NCBI RefSeq assembly: GCF_001976145.1
Contig: NZ_MOXD01000003.1
Location: 310,001 to 374,000, forward strand
Length of the DNA: 64,000 nt
From: Serratia oryzae
Lineage (GTDB): Bacteria > Pseudomonadota > Gammaproteobacteria > Enterobacterales > Enterobacteriaceae
Direction: 5' to 3'
Under the pieces are notes generated by a model. The model saw nothing but the letters and a program-made list of their open reading frames with translations, did not search any database and was not told where the DNA came from. Made by a program: the position numbers and the translations under genes. Of the stretch, positions 56,374 through 64,000 are shown piece after piece (positions within the stretch are counted from its first letter, which is position 1; each line of letters starts with the position of its first letter).

Positions 56374-56658
56374 ATGTTCACTATCAACGTACAAGTACGT
56401 AAAGACCAGGGTAAGGGTGCGAGCCGCCGCCTGCGTGCAGCAAATAAATTCCCAGCTATCGTTTACGGTGGCAAAGAAGCTGCAGTTTCCATCGAATTAG
56501 ACCATGATTCTGTAAAGAACATGGAAGTTAAACCAGAATTCTACAGCGAAGCAGTAACTCTGGTTATCGACGGTAAAGAAACCAAAGTTAAGGTTCAGGC
56601 TGTACAGCGTCACCCGTTCAAGCCAAAACTGGCTCACATCGACTTCGTTCGCGTTTAA
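56374..56658 (+). CDS. rplY: 50S ribosomal protein L25
   Basis: The 94-aa protein matches E. coli L25 ([55 protein letters not shown]). It binds 5S rRNA loop E in the large subunit. The ATG at 56374 follows AAGAGAAAAAA; the frame is open upstream to 56302 but that part is leader. A terminator follows. Confidence 0.98.
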   Translation: MFTINVQVRKDQGKGASRRLRAANKFPAIVYGGKEAAVSIELDHDSVKNMEVKPEFYSEAVTLVIDGKETKVKVQAVQRHPFKPKLAHIDFVRV

Positions 56659-56695
56659 TCGCCACGTTATCGATCTTTCGGGACGCCGAAGTAGA

Positions 56696-56721
56696 AAACG
56701 CCGCAATTGCGGCGTTTTTTA
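56696..56721 (+). terminator. Terminator after rplY
   Basis: AACGCCGC and GCGGCGTT pair around AATT... with a following T-run (GCGGCGTTTTTT). It lies 38 bp after rplY and between convergent rplY and yejK. Confidence 0.85.
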
Positions 56722-56737
56722 TTGGCTGCGATCCGGC

Positions 56738-57745
56738 TTATTTGCCGCCGCTTGAGCGGCGTTGCAGCTGATCGCGCAGGTTCGGCGGTGTCCCGCGGAT
56801 CGTCAGCGTGTCCGTGGCTGGATCCCAGAAAATCCGCTCCCCTAACAGCATGGCATCAAAGTTCAGGCTGATACCGCCGCCGCTACCGGCAAATTTGGTC
56901 AGTTGCCGCAGCGTGCCGCGATCCGCCGGGAAACTCTCTTCCAGTTGGTAGCCCTGCTCGCTGGAAAACTGCAGGAAATCTTTTTCGCCAACCGGCGCGA
57001 GTTCTTGCGACAGAGCCTGCAACTCAATCTCTTCACCCGCCTGTAATTGCTCATTGCAGTAGCTGTAAACCTGCTGGCGCACCGACTGGCGCTCGTTCTT
57101 ACCCAACTGTGCATCGTCACAGTAATCGTCCACCGCCTGCAGCAGGCCACGGTTCTGCGCCTTGGTATCCAAACCTTCCGCCGCTGCCAGGAAGTCCATG
57201 AAGAAATCAGAAACTTTGCGCCCCACGCGCCCTTTCAGGAAGGTCAGATAACGCGTTGATTGCGGGTTGGTTTCCCATTCGGTCAGATCAATACGCGCCA
57301 CGATATCCGCATGGTTGATATCCAGATAGTGGGTTGTGCTGATGTCCAGCTCTTCATTGACGCGCATGCTGTTACAACTGTTCAGCACGGCAATCAGCAA
57401 ATACTCCACTGCCAGGAAACGGTATTGGCCAAACAGCACCACGCCACCATCGGCAAACGGGTATTTCGCCAGTTCATCACGCAGGCGACCAGTCGCCGCA
57501 CGGCTGAATGCCAGAAAGTCTTCATCGCCCTTGCGGCAGGTACGCAACGCGTCCGCCAACTCGCTTTCCTCGTTGAACAAGCCGTAAGCTTTACTCTTGG
57601 CACTGTAAACGCGGTGCAGTTCTGCCATCATCTCTTCCACCGCCGCATTAGTGGGGAGAAGGGAATCGCGTAGCACCACGTCCAACGTCTGTTCGTCGCG
57701 TTTTACCAACTGGTGCAGCGCAATCTGGTCGATATCCAGACTCAT
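56738..57745 (-). CDS. ndpA: Nucleoid-associated protein NdpA (YejK)
   Basis: The 335-aa protein equals E. coli YejK in length and matches at [60 protein letters not shown] and [23 protein letters not shown] [20 protein letters not shown]. It binds nucleoid DNA; its exact role is not known. It is convergent with rplY and divergent from yejL. Confidence 0.97.
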   Translation of the reverse strand: MSLDIDQIALHQLVKRDEQTLDVVLRDSLLPTNAAVEEMMAELHRVYSAKSKAYGLFNEESELADALRTCRKGDEDFLAFSRAATGRLRDELAKYPFADGGVVLFGQYRFLAVEYLLIAVLNSCNSMRVNEELDISTTHYLDINHADIVARIDLTEWETNPQSTRYLTFLKGRVGRKVSDFFMDFLAAAEGLDTKAQNRGLLQAVDDYCDDAQLGKNERQSVRQQVYSYCNEQLQAGEEIELQALSQELAPVGEKDFLQFSSEQGYQLEESFPADRGTLRQLTKFAGSGGGISLNFDAMLLGERIFWDPATDTLTIRGTPPNLRDQLQRRSSGGK

Positions 57746-57986
57746 GATTAATCCTCCTGTTCTTTGAGCGCGTATTCAAGCACTGAAGGCTGCGAACCGC
57801 AACAGATACCCAATGGATTTCAAGTGCGGGCAGATGCTGGCATCAATGAAGCCGCTAACGCCCCTGTCTCCTGCCAGGCAGCAGCTATAATCACTTCCTT
57901 AACGATCTTCGCACTATAAAAGAGCGGAAAAACACGGCCCTATACGGTAAGATGTTGGACTTTGTCAGGCTTTGAGCACAATCTTT

Positions 57987-58214
57987 ATGCCACAATCATC
58001 TCGTTACAGTGACGAACACGTTGAACAATTGCTTTCTGAACTGGTCAATGTTTTGGAAAAACACCATACTCCCACCGATCTCTCTTTGATGGTGCTGGGC
58101 AACATGGTAACCAACCTGATCAATACCAGTATTGCTCCCGCGCAGCGGAAGTCACTGGCAAGATCCTTTGCTGAAGCTCTACAGGCTTCGATCCGTGAAG
58201 ATAAAGCGCATTAA
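57987..58214 (+). CDS. yejL: YejL-family protein
   Basis: The 75-aa protein is nearly identical to E. coli YejL ([40 protein letters not shown]) and the same length. Its function is unknown. The start at 57987 gives the family MPQ N-terminus. It lies 9 bp before yejM and is probably co-transcribed. Confidence 0.95.
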   Translation: MPQSSRYSDEHVEQLLSELVNVLEKHHTPTDLSLMVLGNMVTNLINTSIAPAQRKSLARSFAEALQASIREDKAH

Positions 58215-58223
58215 TAATTATTT

Positions 58224-59999
58224 ATGGTGACAAACCGTCAGCGTTATCGTGAAAAAGTCTCCCAGATGATCAGTTGGGGGCACTGGTTCGCCTTATTTAA
58301 CATTCTGCTCAGTATTGGGTTGGGCAGCCGCTACCTGTTTGTCGCCGACTGGCCGTCCTCACTGTTGGGGCGGATTTATGCGTTAGTCAGCCTGATTGGG
58401 CAGTTCAGCTTTATTGTGTTTGCTGCCTATCTGCTGATCGTCTTCCCGCTCACCTTTGTGGTGATGTCGCAACGCCTGTTGCGATTTATTTCTGCCGCGC
58501 TGGCCACCGCCGGGCTAACACTGCTGCTGGTCGACAGCGCCGTCTTTTCCCACTTCCACCTGCACCTTAACCCAGTGGTATGGGAACTGGTGATCAACCC
58601 AGATCAAAGTGAACTAGCACGCGATTGGCAACTAATGTTCATCAGCGTACCGGTGATCTTCCTGATTCAAATGCTGTTTGCCACCTGGAGCTGGCAGAAA
58701 CTGCGCAGCCTTAACCGGCGTAGTTTTGGCAAGCCGCTGGCAGCGCTGTTTATCTGCTCGTTCTTCGCTTCACATCTGATTTATATCTGGGCCGATGCCA
58801 ATTTCTATCGCCCGATCACCATGCAGCGCGCCAATCTGCCGCTCTCTTATCCGATGACCGCGCGTAAGTTTTTGGAAAAACACGGTTTGTTGAACCAAGA
58901 AGAATACGAGCGCCGCCTGATTCAGCAGGGTAGCCCTGAAGCGGCCGCGGTAGAATACCCGCTGAGCCCACTGAACTACCGTGATAAAGGCAGCGGTTAC
59001 AATCTGCTGATGATTGTGGTGGATGGCATTCGTAAGGCCGATCTTGAACAAGATATGCCTGCCCTCACCCGTTTTGCTCAGGAAAACATCCGTTTCAGCA
59101 ATCATTACAGCTCCGGCAACCATGCTGATACCGGCCTGTTTGGCCTGTTCTACGGGATTTCGCCCACTTATCTGGATGGCATTCTGGCAGGGCGCAAACC
59201 TTCTGCACTGATCAATGCGCTGAGCGATCAAGGCTATCAATTCGGGCTGTTCTCTTCCGATGGCTTCAATGCGGCGCTATATCGCCAGGCGTTGCTGGCT
59301 GACTTCTCGCTCCCTGCGCCCATAGTGCAGAGCGATGCACTCACCACGCAGCAATGGCAGCGCTGGTTGGCCAATCAAAATCATAATGCGCCATGGTTCT
59401 CTTACATTAATTACAGCGGTACTGACCTGCAAAACAGTGACAAGACACAGGATGCTTTTATCCAGCACTACCGTATGGCGGCGAAAGACATCGATGCTCA
59501 GATCGCACAGGTGCTGGCAACGCTGAAAGAAAAGCAGATGCTGGACAACACAGTGGTGGTGATCACCGCGGAGAACGGCGTCGAATTCAACGATAGCGGC
59601 AAAGGGGACTGGGGTGCAGGCACCCGCTTCAACCGCAGCCAGCTTCAGGTTCCTCTGATCATCCATTGGCCTGGCACACCGGCGCAGACGATCAATAAAC
59701 TGACCAGCCACAATGATGTGATGCGTACCCTGATGCAGCGCCTGTTACACGTCAGCACTGCCGCCAACGATTATTCGCAGGGTGAAGATCTGTTTGCCGC
59801 ACAGCGGAAAAACGACTGGCTGGCTACCGGCAACCGCAGCCTGCTGGTGATTACTACCCCCAAGCAGACGCTGCTATTGGACAGCAACGGCAGTTATCAT
59901 GCCTACGATCAGGATGATAAAGAGATAAAAGATGAAAAACCTCCGTTAGCGCTATTATTGCAGGTGCTGACAGACGTTAAACGCTTTATTGCCAACTAA
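58224..59999 (+). CDS. yejM: Inner-membrane LPS-synthesis regulator LapC/PbgA (YejM)
   Basis: The 591-aa protein has five N-terminal membrane helices (residues 20-190) and a periplasmic alkaline-phosphatase-like domain from about 245 (MIVVDGIRKADLEQDMPALT, YSSGNHADTGLFGLFYGISP). Where sulfatases have a nucleophile the fold is degenerate, as known for PbgA. It senses LPS and controls LpxC turnover with LapB and FtsH. The length and place match E. coli (586 aa, before proL). Confidence 0.97.
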   Translation: MVTNRQRYREKVSQMISWGHWFALFNILLSIGLGSRYLFVADWPSSLLGRIYALVSLIGQFSFIVFAAYLLIVFPLTFVVMSQRLLRFISAALATAGLTLLLVDSAVFSHFHLHLNPVVWELVINPDQSELARDWQLMFISVPVIFLIQMLFATWSWQKLRSLNRRSFGKPLAALFICSFFASHLIYIWADANFYRPITMQRANLPLSYPMTARKFLEKHGLLNQEEYERRLIQQGSPEAAAVEYPLSPLNYRDKGSGYNLLMIVVDGIRKADLEQDMPALTRFAQENIRFSNHYSSGNHADTGLFGLFYGISPTYLDGILAGRKPSALINALSDQGYQFGLFSSDGFNAALYRQALLADFSLPAPIVQSDALTTQQWQRWLANQNHNAPWFSYINYSGTDLQNSDKTQDAFIQHYRMAAKDIDAQIAQVLATLKEKQMLDNTVVVITAENGVEFNDSGKGDWGAGTRFNRSQLQVPLIIHWPGTPAQTINKLTSHNDVMRTLMQRLLHVSTAANDYSQGEDLFAAQRKNDWLATGNRSLLVITTPKQTLLLDSNGSYHAYDQDDKEIKDEKPPLALLLQVLTDVKRFIAN

Positions 60000-60076
60000 C
60001 TGCTTAAATCTAAAGCAATCAGCGGTAAGCCATCTTGAATTCATGACGAGAAACGGTAGTATAGATCGCACTGCGT

Positions 60077-60153
60077 CGGCATGTAGCGCAGCCTGGTAGC
60101 GCACCGTCATGGGGTGTCGGGGGTCGGAGGTTCGAATCCTCTCATGCCGACCA
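60077..60153 (+). tRNA. proL: tRNA-Pro(GGG)
   Basis: The 77-nt gene has a CGGCATG/CATGCCG acceptor stem, the T-loop GTTCGAATC, anticodon loop ATGGGGT (GGG), and an encoded CCA. It matches E. coli proL and is at the same place after yejM. It appears intact and has no adjacent integrase. Confidence 0.98.
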
Positions 60154-60166
60154 ACTTTTTATAGAG

Positions 60167-60195
60167 AAACCAACCTGTTACGGTTGGTTTTTTTA
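60167..60195 (+). terminator. Terminator after tRNA-Pro
   Basis: AAACCAACC and GGTTGGTTT pair around a short loop and end in a run of seven or more T. Confidence 0.85.
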
Positions 60196-60391
60196 TGCCC
60201 GTGATTTGCCGATCATGAAGTTGCTCTCGCACAATAGCCCCTGCTCTGCGATTTGAATCCTACATGTTAGTCTGGTTATTGTACGCTCACCTAGATAGTT
60301 ATCGTACAGAACGGAACCACACTGGCTCTTGCGGTTAATAATCACAGTGGCATTCGCCGCAAACCGACTTGTTCTGACTTGAAGGTAAAGC

Positions 60392-60790
60392 ATGATTGAT
60401 CACACCGGTATCAACGTAAGCCAATTTGCCCGAAGTAAAGAATTCTACTCGAAGGTGCTGGCACCATTAGGATATGCACTGCGTTTGCAGCTCGGTGATG
60501 CCGCAGCAGGTTATGGTGAAACCGTGCTACAACCGGGAGACGATCCAGGTGGGGCTTTTTGGATCTCTACCGGTGCCCCCTGCACGCCACGTATCCATAT
60601 TGCCTTTCGCGCCACAAGCCAAGCGCAGGTGAAGGCCTTTTATGAAGCCGCATTGGCAGCAGGAGCCAAAGATAACGGAGCTCCAGGGTTCCGTCACCAC
60701 TATCACAAAAATTACTATGCCGCGTTTGTATACGATCCTGATGGCTACAACATTGAGGCCGTCTTCCACGGTACGGAAGACCCCGTCTGA
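60392..60790 (+). CDS. VOC-fold (glyoxalase/bleomycin-resistance) protein
   Basis: The 132-aa protein has one vicinal-oxygen-chelate domain: N-terminal MIDHTGINVSQFARSKEFYS, central RIHIAFRATSQAQVKAFYEA and C-terminal YYAAFVYDPDGYNIEAVFHG. The conserved His and Glu ligand positions are present (DHTGI, RIHIAF, NIEAVF). The substrate is unknown. It is a single gene after the tRNA. Confidence 0.88.
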   Translation: MIDHTGINVSQFARSKEFYSKVLAPLGYALRLQLGDAAAGYGETVLQPGDDPGGAFWISTGAPCTPRIHIAFRATSQAQVKAFYEAALAAGAKDNGAPGFRHHYHKNYYAAFVYDPDGYNIEAVFHGTEDPV

Positions 60791-60891
60791 ACCATTGGTA
60801 TTCTCGTGGATGGCGTTTATGCAATGCGTTGTCAGCGCAAGATTTTCTTCATATTTTTCTTGCACAATGCCCTAGCTCTCGGCCAAAATAA

Positions 60892-60907
60892 CTGTATACA
60901 TAAACAG
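60892..60907. promoter_or_regulatory. LexA box (SOS operator)
   Basis: CTGTATACATAAACAG is a perfect CTGT-N8-ACAG LexA site, 19 bp upstream of the MsgA/DinI-like gene. It indicates SOS regulation. Confidence 0.9.
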
Positions 60908-60925
60908 TTATTTTAAGGTTTAACT

Positions 60926-61168
60926 ATGTTCGTTGAATTGGTGTTTGATAAACGCAACGTTGCTGGCATTCCAGGGGCTGATGAAATTATTAAAGCCGAA
61001 CTGACAAAACGTGTGCACCGTCTCTTCCCTGACGCTGAAGTGAAAGTAAAACCCATGCAGGCAAACGCTCTTAATTCCGATGCCAGCAAAAGTGACCGCG
61101 AGAAGCTAAACCGTCTGCTTGAAGAAATGTTCGACGAATCCGATCAGTGGCTGACCAATGATATTTAG
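60926..61168 (+). CDS. MsgA/DinI-like SOS-regulated protein
   Basis: The 80-aa protein is close to the Salmonella virulence-associated MsgA and to DinI: FVELVFDKRNVAGIPGADEI, RVHRLFPDAEVKVKPMQAN and the acidic DREKLNRLLEEMFDESDQWL. DinI-type proteins bind RecA filaments and tune the SOS response; MsgA is needed for macrophage survival in Salmonella. The perfect LexA box upstream agrees with this. It is a single gene. Confidence 0.93.
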   Translation: MFVELVFDKRNVAGIPGADEIIKAELTKRVHRLFPDAEVKVKPMQANALNSDASKSDREKLNRLLEEMFDESDQWLTNDI

Positions 61169-61270
61169 GTTTGCCGCTCTACCGCGCCGGTTCAATCAAC
61201 CGGCGTACTCCACGTCTTCCCTACTCTATCTTTGTTCGTAACGAGAGCAGGTTTTCTAGCACCAGAATAA

Positions 61271-61303
61271 CAAAAAAACCCAGCAATCATTAAGATTGCT
61301 GGG
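61271..61303 (-). terminator. Terminator of the minus-strand tRNA operon
   Basis: On the minus strand the 10-bp stem CCCAGCAATC / GATTGCTGGG (loop of 5) is followed by seven T. It lies 26 bp after tRNA-Thr. Confidence 0.85.
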
Positions 61304-61329
61304 CTTAAGAGACTACGTACATCTAATCA

Positions 61330-61405
<76 letters not shown>

Positions 61406-61411
61406 TGAATT

Positions 61412-61499
61412 TGGCGGAAGGACAGAGATTCGAACTCTGGGACAGTCGCCCGTCGACGGTTTTCAAGACCGTTGCCTTAAACCACTCGGCCATCCTTCC
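61412..61499 (-). tRNA. tRNA-Ser(TGA)
   Basis: The 88-nt gene has acceptor arms GGAAGGA / TCCTTCC, a long variable arm, anticodon loop CTTGAAA (TGA) and an encoded CCA. It resembles E. coli serT and is first in the pair with tRNA-Thr. Confidence 0.97.
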
Positions 61500-61655
61500 A
61501 ATGGGCGCAGATATTAGCGATACCGTTATGAAATGTCTACCGTTCCCATGCAAAAAAATGCGGAGAAACGTTCACTTGCTTAAATTTCAGACCACTAGCG
61601 GTTAAAAAATAAAGAACTTCGCGAAAATGAGCTTATTTTAAATCATAGATGACGA

Positions 61656-61985
61656 TTATTTAGGCTGCGTATCGTACTCGGAACAACTCTGATACCCCTT
61701 GTTCATCACATGGCCCATTTCGTTAAAGCTGACAAAATAAGTTTGTGCTTTGCCATCGTGCGGTGCCACGGCATAGGTGTCACAGGTTCCCTTTGCGTGG
61801 ATCAGTGTTGCAGAAGTTGATGGCGGCCCGGCAATAGCCCGCACTTGCTGTCTAGTCATCCCAACTTTTACATCGCTCACCACAGGCTCTTTCACATAGC
61901 TCGCGGCCCTGTCGTAAGCGGTACAACCAGCAAGGACAGAAAATGCTGCCGCAATACTAACGGTTAATACCCGTTTCTTGGTCAT
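61656..61985 (-). CDS. osmE: Osmotically inducible lipoprotein OsmE
   Basis: The 109-aa protein has a lipoprotein signal (lipobox LAGC, lipidated C21), CTAYDRAASYVKEPVV, and the SmpA/OmlA-like fold region GMTRQQVRAIAGPPS, with IHAKGTCDTYAV and a conserved cysteine in YQSCSEYDT. It matches E. coli OsmE (112 aa). It acts in the envelope under osmotic stress; its mechanism is unclear. Confidence 0.95.
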   Translation of the reverse strand: MTKKRVLTVSIAAAFSVLAGCTAYDRAASYVKEPVVSDVKVGMTRQQVRAIAGPPSTSATLIHAKGTCDTYAVAPHDGKAQTYFVSFNEMGHVMNKGYQSCSEYDTQPK

Positions 61986-62135
61986 AGCTCATCCTGTTGA
62001 AATGCATGTGCCATGCCGTAAGTCTAGAAGGCGAAAAGCTTTCCTACCAATAATGCTTTGTCTCTCAGTGCTATTTGCCGCAAACCACATCAGCAACGAG
62101 AGCCGACACATGATATAGGCACAAACCTGACCTAC

Positions 62136-62552
62136 TCAGTAATTAGCCCAAATGCCTGGCGTCACTAACTCCAGCAAGTGTTCATCGGGATCGCGAAAAT
62201 AAATACTTTCGCCCCCGTGCTCCCAGCGCATGCGCCCTTCGATCCTGATACCATGTTCAGCCAGATGCTGTTCCCACAGCGGCAATTGTACTTTGCTGAC
62301 GGCCAGACCAAGATGCAGTGGCCCACGGCCATCGTGCGGCGGAATATATCCTTCCGGATAATGAGCGCCGTTCATCGAATCCCCTTCAATAAACAACAGA
62401 AGCACGCTTTTATCGGCCACGTTATAAGCTCGGAAACGCTCATTCGCCACCATCACTGGCAGCTTTAACACCTGCTGATAAAAAGCGGCAGCACGCTCAA
62501 TATCACGCACATACAGCACCGTTTCGATGACCCGCTCGATCTTCAGATCCAT
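62136..62552 (-). CDS. VOC-fold (glyoxalase-family) protein
   Basis: The 138-aa protein has one VOC domain with ERVIETVLYVRDIERAAAFY, RGPLHLGLAVSKVQLPLWEQ and GESIYFRDPDEHLLELVTPG. Metal-ligand positions (E of IETVLY, H of LHLGL, E of LLELVT) are present, so a metal-dependent dioxygenase or glyoxalase-type role is possible. The substrate is unknown. Confidence 0.88.
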   Translation of the reverse strand: MDLKIERVIETVLYVRDIERAAAFYQQVLKLPVMVANERFRAYNVADKSVLLLFIEGDSMNGAHYPEGYIPPHDGRGPLHLGLAVSKVQLPLWEQHLAEHGIRIEGRMRWEHGGESIYFRDPDEHLLELVTPGIWANY

Positions 62553-62736
62553 GCTAACCTCATGATTTAAATTCTCATTGATAGAGTAGGCAGAGGAGAA
62601 AACCGCAGAATAGCAATCTGTGCCTGTTCCTAAGGCGTAGCTGACAACAACACGAATCTTTTCGACCCCGATCGCAGATTGTGATAAAAACAGGGTTCAT
62701 TTGAATCCCTTAAATAAAATCGATCCCAATACCCAC

Positions 62737-63891
62737 ATGACAGCCACTTTGTGCAGTGAACAATCCAAACCCGGTGTGCCAGCGCAGATTGCCACTCGCC
62801 TGGCCTTTTTTATTGCGGGCCTCGGTATGGCCGCCTGGGCTCCGCTGGTGCCTTTTGCCAAGACGCGTATTGGTATCGATGATGGCTCATTAGGTTTACT
62901 GTTGCTATGCATCGGTGCAGGCTCAATGTTGGCAATGCCACTGACCGGCTTGTTGACCGGCAAATTTGGCTGCAGGCGCGTGATACTGCTGGCCGGGTTG
63001 CTGCTGTGTATCGATTTACCGCTGCTCGTCCTGATGGACTCAACGGCGGGTATGGCACTGGCACTGCTGCTTTTTGGTGCAGCAATCGGTATGATCGATG
63101 TGGCCATGAATATACAGGCCGTGGTGGTTGAGCGCGCCAGCGGGCGGGCCATGATGTCGGGTTTTCACGGCTTTTTCAGCGTGGGCGGCATCGTCGGAGC
63201 AGGCGGCGTCAGCGCCTTGCTGTGGCTAGGCTTTGGGCCACTTCAGGCCACGCTGATTACCGTCGTCATGATTGTGGTACTGCTTGCTATCGCCAGTAAA
63301 AATCTGCTGCGGGAAAGTGGCGGGGATGCCGGTGGCCCAATGTTCGTGCTGCCGCGTGGCTGGGTGATGTTCATTGGTTTGCTGTGCTTTATTATGTTCC
63401 TGGCAGAAGGGGCAATGCTCGATTGGAGCGCTCTGTTCCTTACCGCATCTCGTGGCATGGATCATAGCCAAGCAGGGCTCGGTTATGCACTGTTCTCTAT
63501 CACAATGACGCTCGGCCGGCTGAACGGCGATCGCGTGGTCAACGCCATGGGCAGATATCGGGTGCTGTTATTGGGCAGCCTGTGTGCAGCCATCGGCCTG
63601 GCGTTGGCGATCGCTATCGACAACGTGCTGACGTCGCTGCTTGGCTTTATGCTGGTTGGCATAGGTGCTTCCAACGTGGTCCCCATCTTATTCACCGCAG
63701 CAGGGAATCAACAGGCAATGCCCGCCAACCTGGCTATCGCCTCTGTGACCACGGTCGGCTATGCCGGTATTCTCGCTGGCCCGGCATTGATCGGCTTCAT
63801 CGCCCAGCTTTCAAGCCTGACGTTTGCCCTGGCCTGCGTTGCCACCTTGTTATTGATCGTTACCGCGAGCGCTAAGGCGATCACTCGCTAA
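62737..63891 (+). CDS. MFS transporter, YbjJ-like
   Basis: The protein of about 384 aa has 12 hydrophobic segments and resembles YbjJ and fucose/hexose-type MFS proteins: LAFFIAGLGMAAWAPLVPFA, GAAIGMIDVAMNIQAVVVER, MSGFHGFFSVGGIVGAGGVS and FMLVGIGASNVVPILFTAAG. The substrate is not known. The ATG at 62737 is preferred; a TTG at 62701 with a weak AGGG would add 12 residues. It is the last gene in the window. Confidence 0.85.
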   Translation: MTATLCSEQSKPGVPAQIATRLAFFIAGLGMAAWAPLVPFAKTRIGIDDGSLGLLLLCIGAGSMLAMPLTGLLTGKFGCRRVILLAGLLLCIDLPLLVLMDSTAGMALALLLFGAAIGMIDVAMNIQAVVVERASGRAMMSGFHGFFSVGGIVGAGGVSALLWLGFGPLQATLITVVMIVVLLAIASKNLLRESGGDAGGPMFVLPRGWVMFIGLLCFIMFLAEGAMLDWSALFLTASRGMDHSQAGLGYALFSITMTLGRLNGDRVVNAMGRYRVLLLGSLCAAIGLALAIAIDNVLTSLLGFMLVGIGASNVVPILFTAAGNQQAMPANLAIASVTTVGYAGILAGPALIGFIAQLSSLTFALACVATLLLIVTASAKAITR

Positions 63892-63909
63892 TTCAAAAAC
63901 GGGCTGCCT

Positions 63910-63951
63910 ACAGACCCAAAGCACTTGGCGTTGCAGTAGGCAGCAAGCGAA
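63910..63951. repeat. Inverted repeat after the MFS gene
   Basis: GCTGCCTAC and GTAGGCAGC are separated by about 24 bases shortly after the MFS stop. It may be a terminator stem with a large loop. No U-run is seen. Confidence 0.4.
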
Positions 63952-64000
63952 TAAGTCTTGGTGTGCGTACTTCTAGCTGCCCGGATAAGTAAGCACCACG

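Noticed and set aside
60077..60153. tRNA-Pro as island attachment site
   Set aside because: The tRNA is intact and no integrase or direct repeat of its 3' end is seen in the following sequence.

Overview
The window reads as an enterobacterial chromosome segment, most likely Serratia or a close Yersiniaceae relative. From about 22.2 kb to 60.2 kb the gene order follows the Escherichia coli lysP-yeiE-yeiH-nfo ... fruBKA-setB-yeiW ... yeiP-yeiQ-yeiR-mepS-pdeN-yejABEF-yejG-bcr-rsuA-radD-rplY-yejK-yejL-yejM-proL block, and the proteins are close to E. coli in sequence and length. Differences from E. coli include an inserted Mtr-type tryptophan permease, a uxuA/yeiQ divergent pair, a NUDT15-like Nudix gene, an orphan fimbrial-like protein and a large surface-type lipoprotein. 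The genus is inferred from recognition of sequences; no search was run.

Layout. (1) 1-5.3 kb: one end of a type VI secretion (T6SS) operon on the minus strand (tssB, tssC, tssK, tssL, then an IcmF/TssM-like membrane protein cut by the window edge). (2) 5.3-7.2 kb: a non-coding stretch plus decayed or unrecognised coding remnants. (3) 7.2-22.1 kb: a CP4/P4-like genomic island. Its leftward arm holds an AlpA-type regulator, three tandem inovirus-Gp2/YfjJ-family proteins and an unrecognised protein. Its rightward arm holds a 318-aa protein with a ribbon-helix-helix-like tail, an EcsC protein, a YaaW/UPF0174 protein, a WYL regulator, two small membrane/exported proteins, an ArdB/KlcA antirestriction protein, a RadC-like JAB protein, several small conserved island proteins, a CbtA-type toxin with a CbeA-type antitoxin in reversed order, and a DUF4942 protein. 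No integrase, tRNA or att repeat is visible. (4) 22.2-60 kb: conserved core. (5) 60-64 kb: tRNA-Pro(GGG), a LexA-boxed MsgA/DinI-like gene, tRNA-Thr(UGT) and tRNA-Ser(TGA) on the minus strand, osmE, two VOC-fold proteins and an MFS transporter.

How the genes work together. The T6SS genes encode the contractile sheath (TssB/TssC), baseplate (TssK) and membrane-complex parts. The fru operon imports and phosphorylates fructose under two visible Cra sites. yejABEF is an oligopeptide-type ABC importer. LysP and Mtr import lysine and tryptophan; mtr carries a TrpR-like operator over its promoter. UxuA and YeiQ serve hexuronate metabolism. MepS and YejM/LapC act in cell-envelope homeostasis. RadD, Nfo and the SOS-boxed MsgA-like protein belong to DNA-damage responses.

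The most interesting part is the island. Only one of the three Gp2/YfjJ paralogues keeps a His-x-His motif, iteron-like repeats lie directly upstream of it, and an EcsC-UPF0174-WYL cassette looks like an uncharacterised membrane-acting module. Hairpins occur repeatedly between island cistrons.
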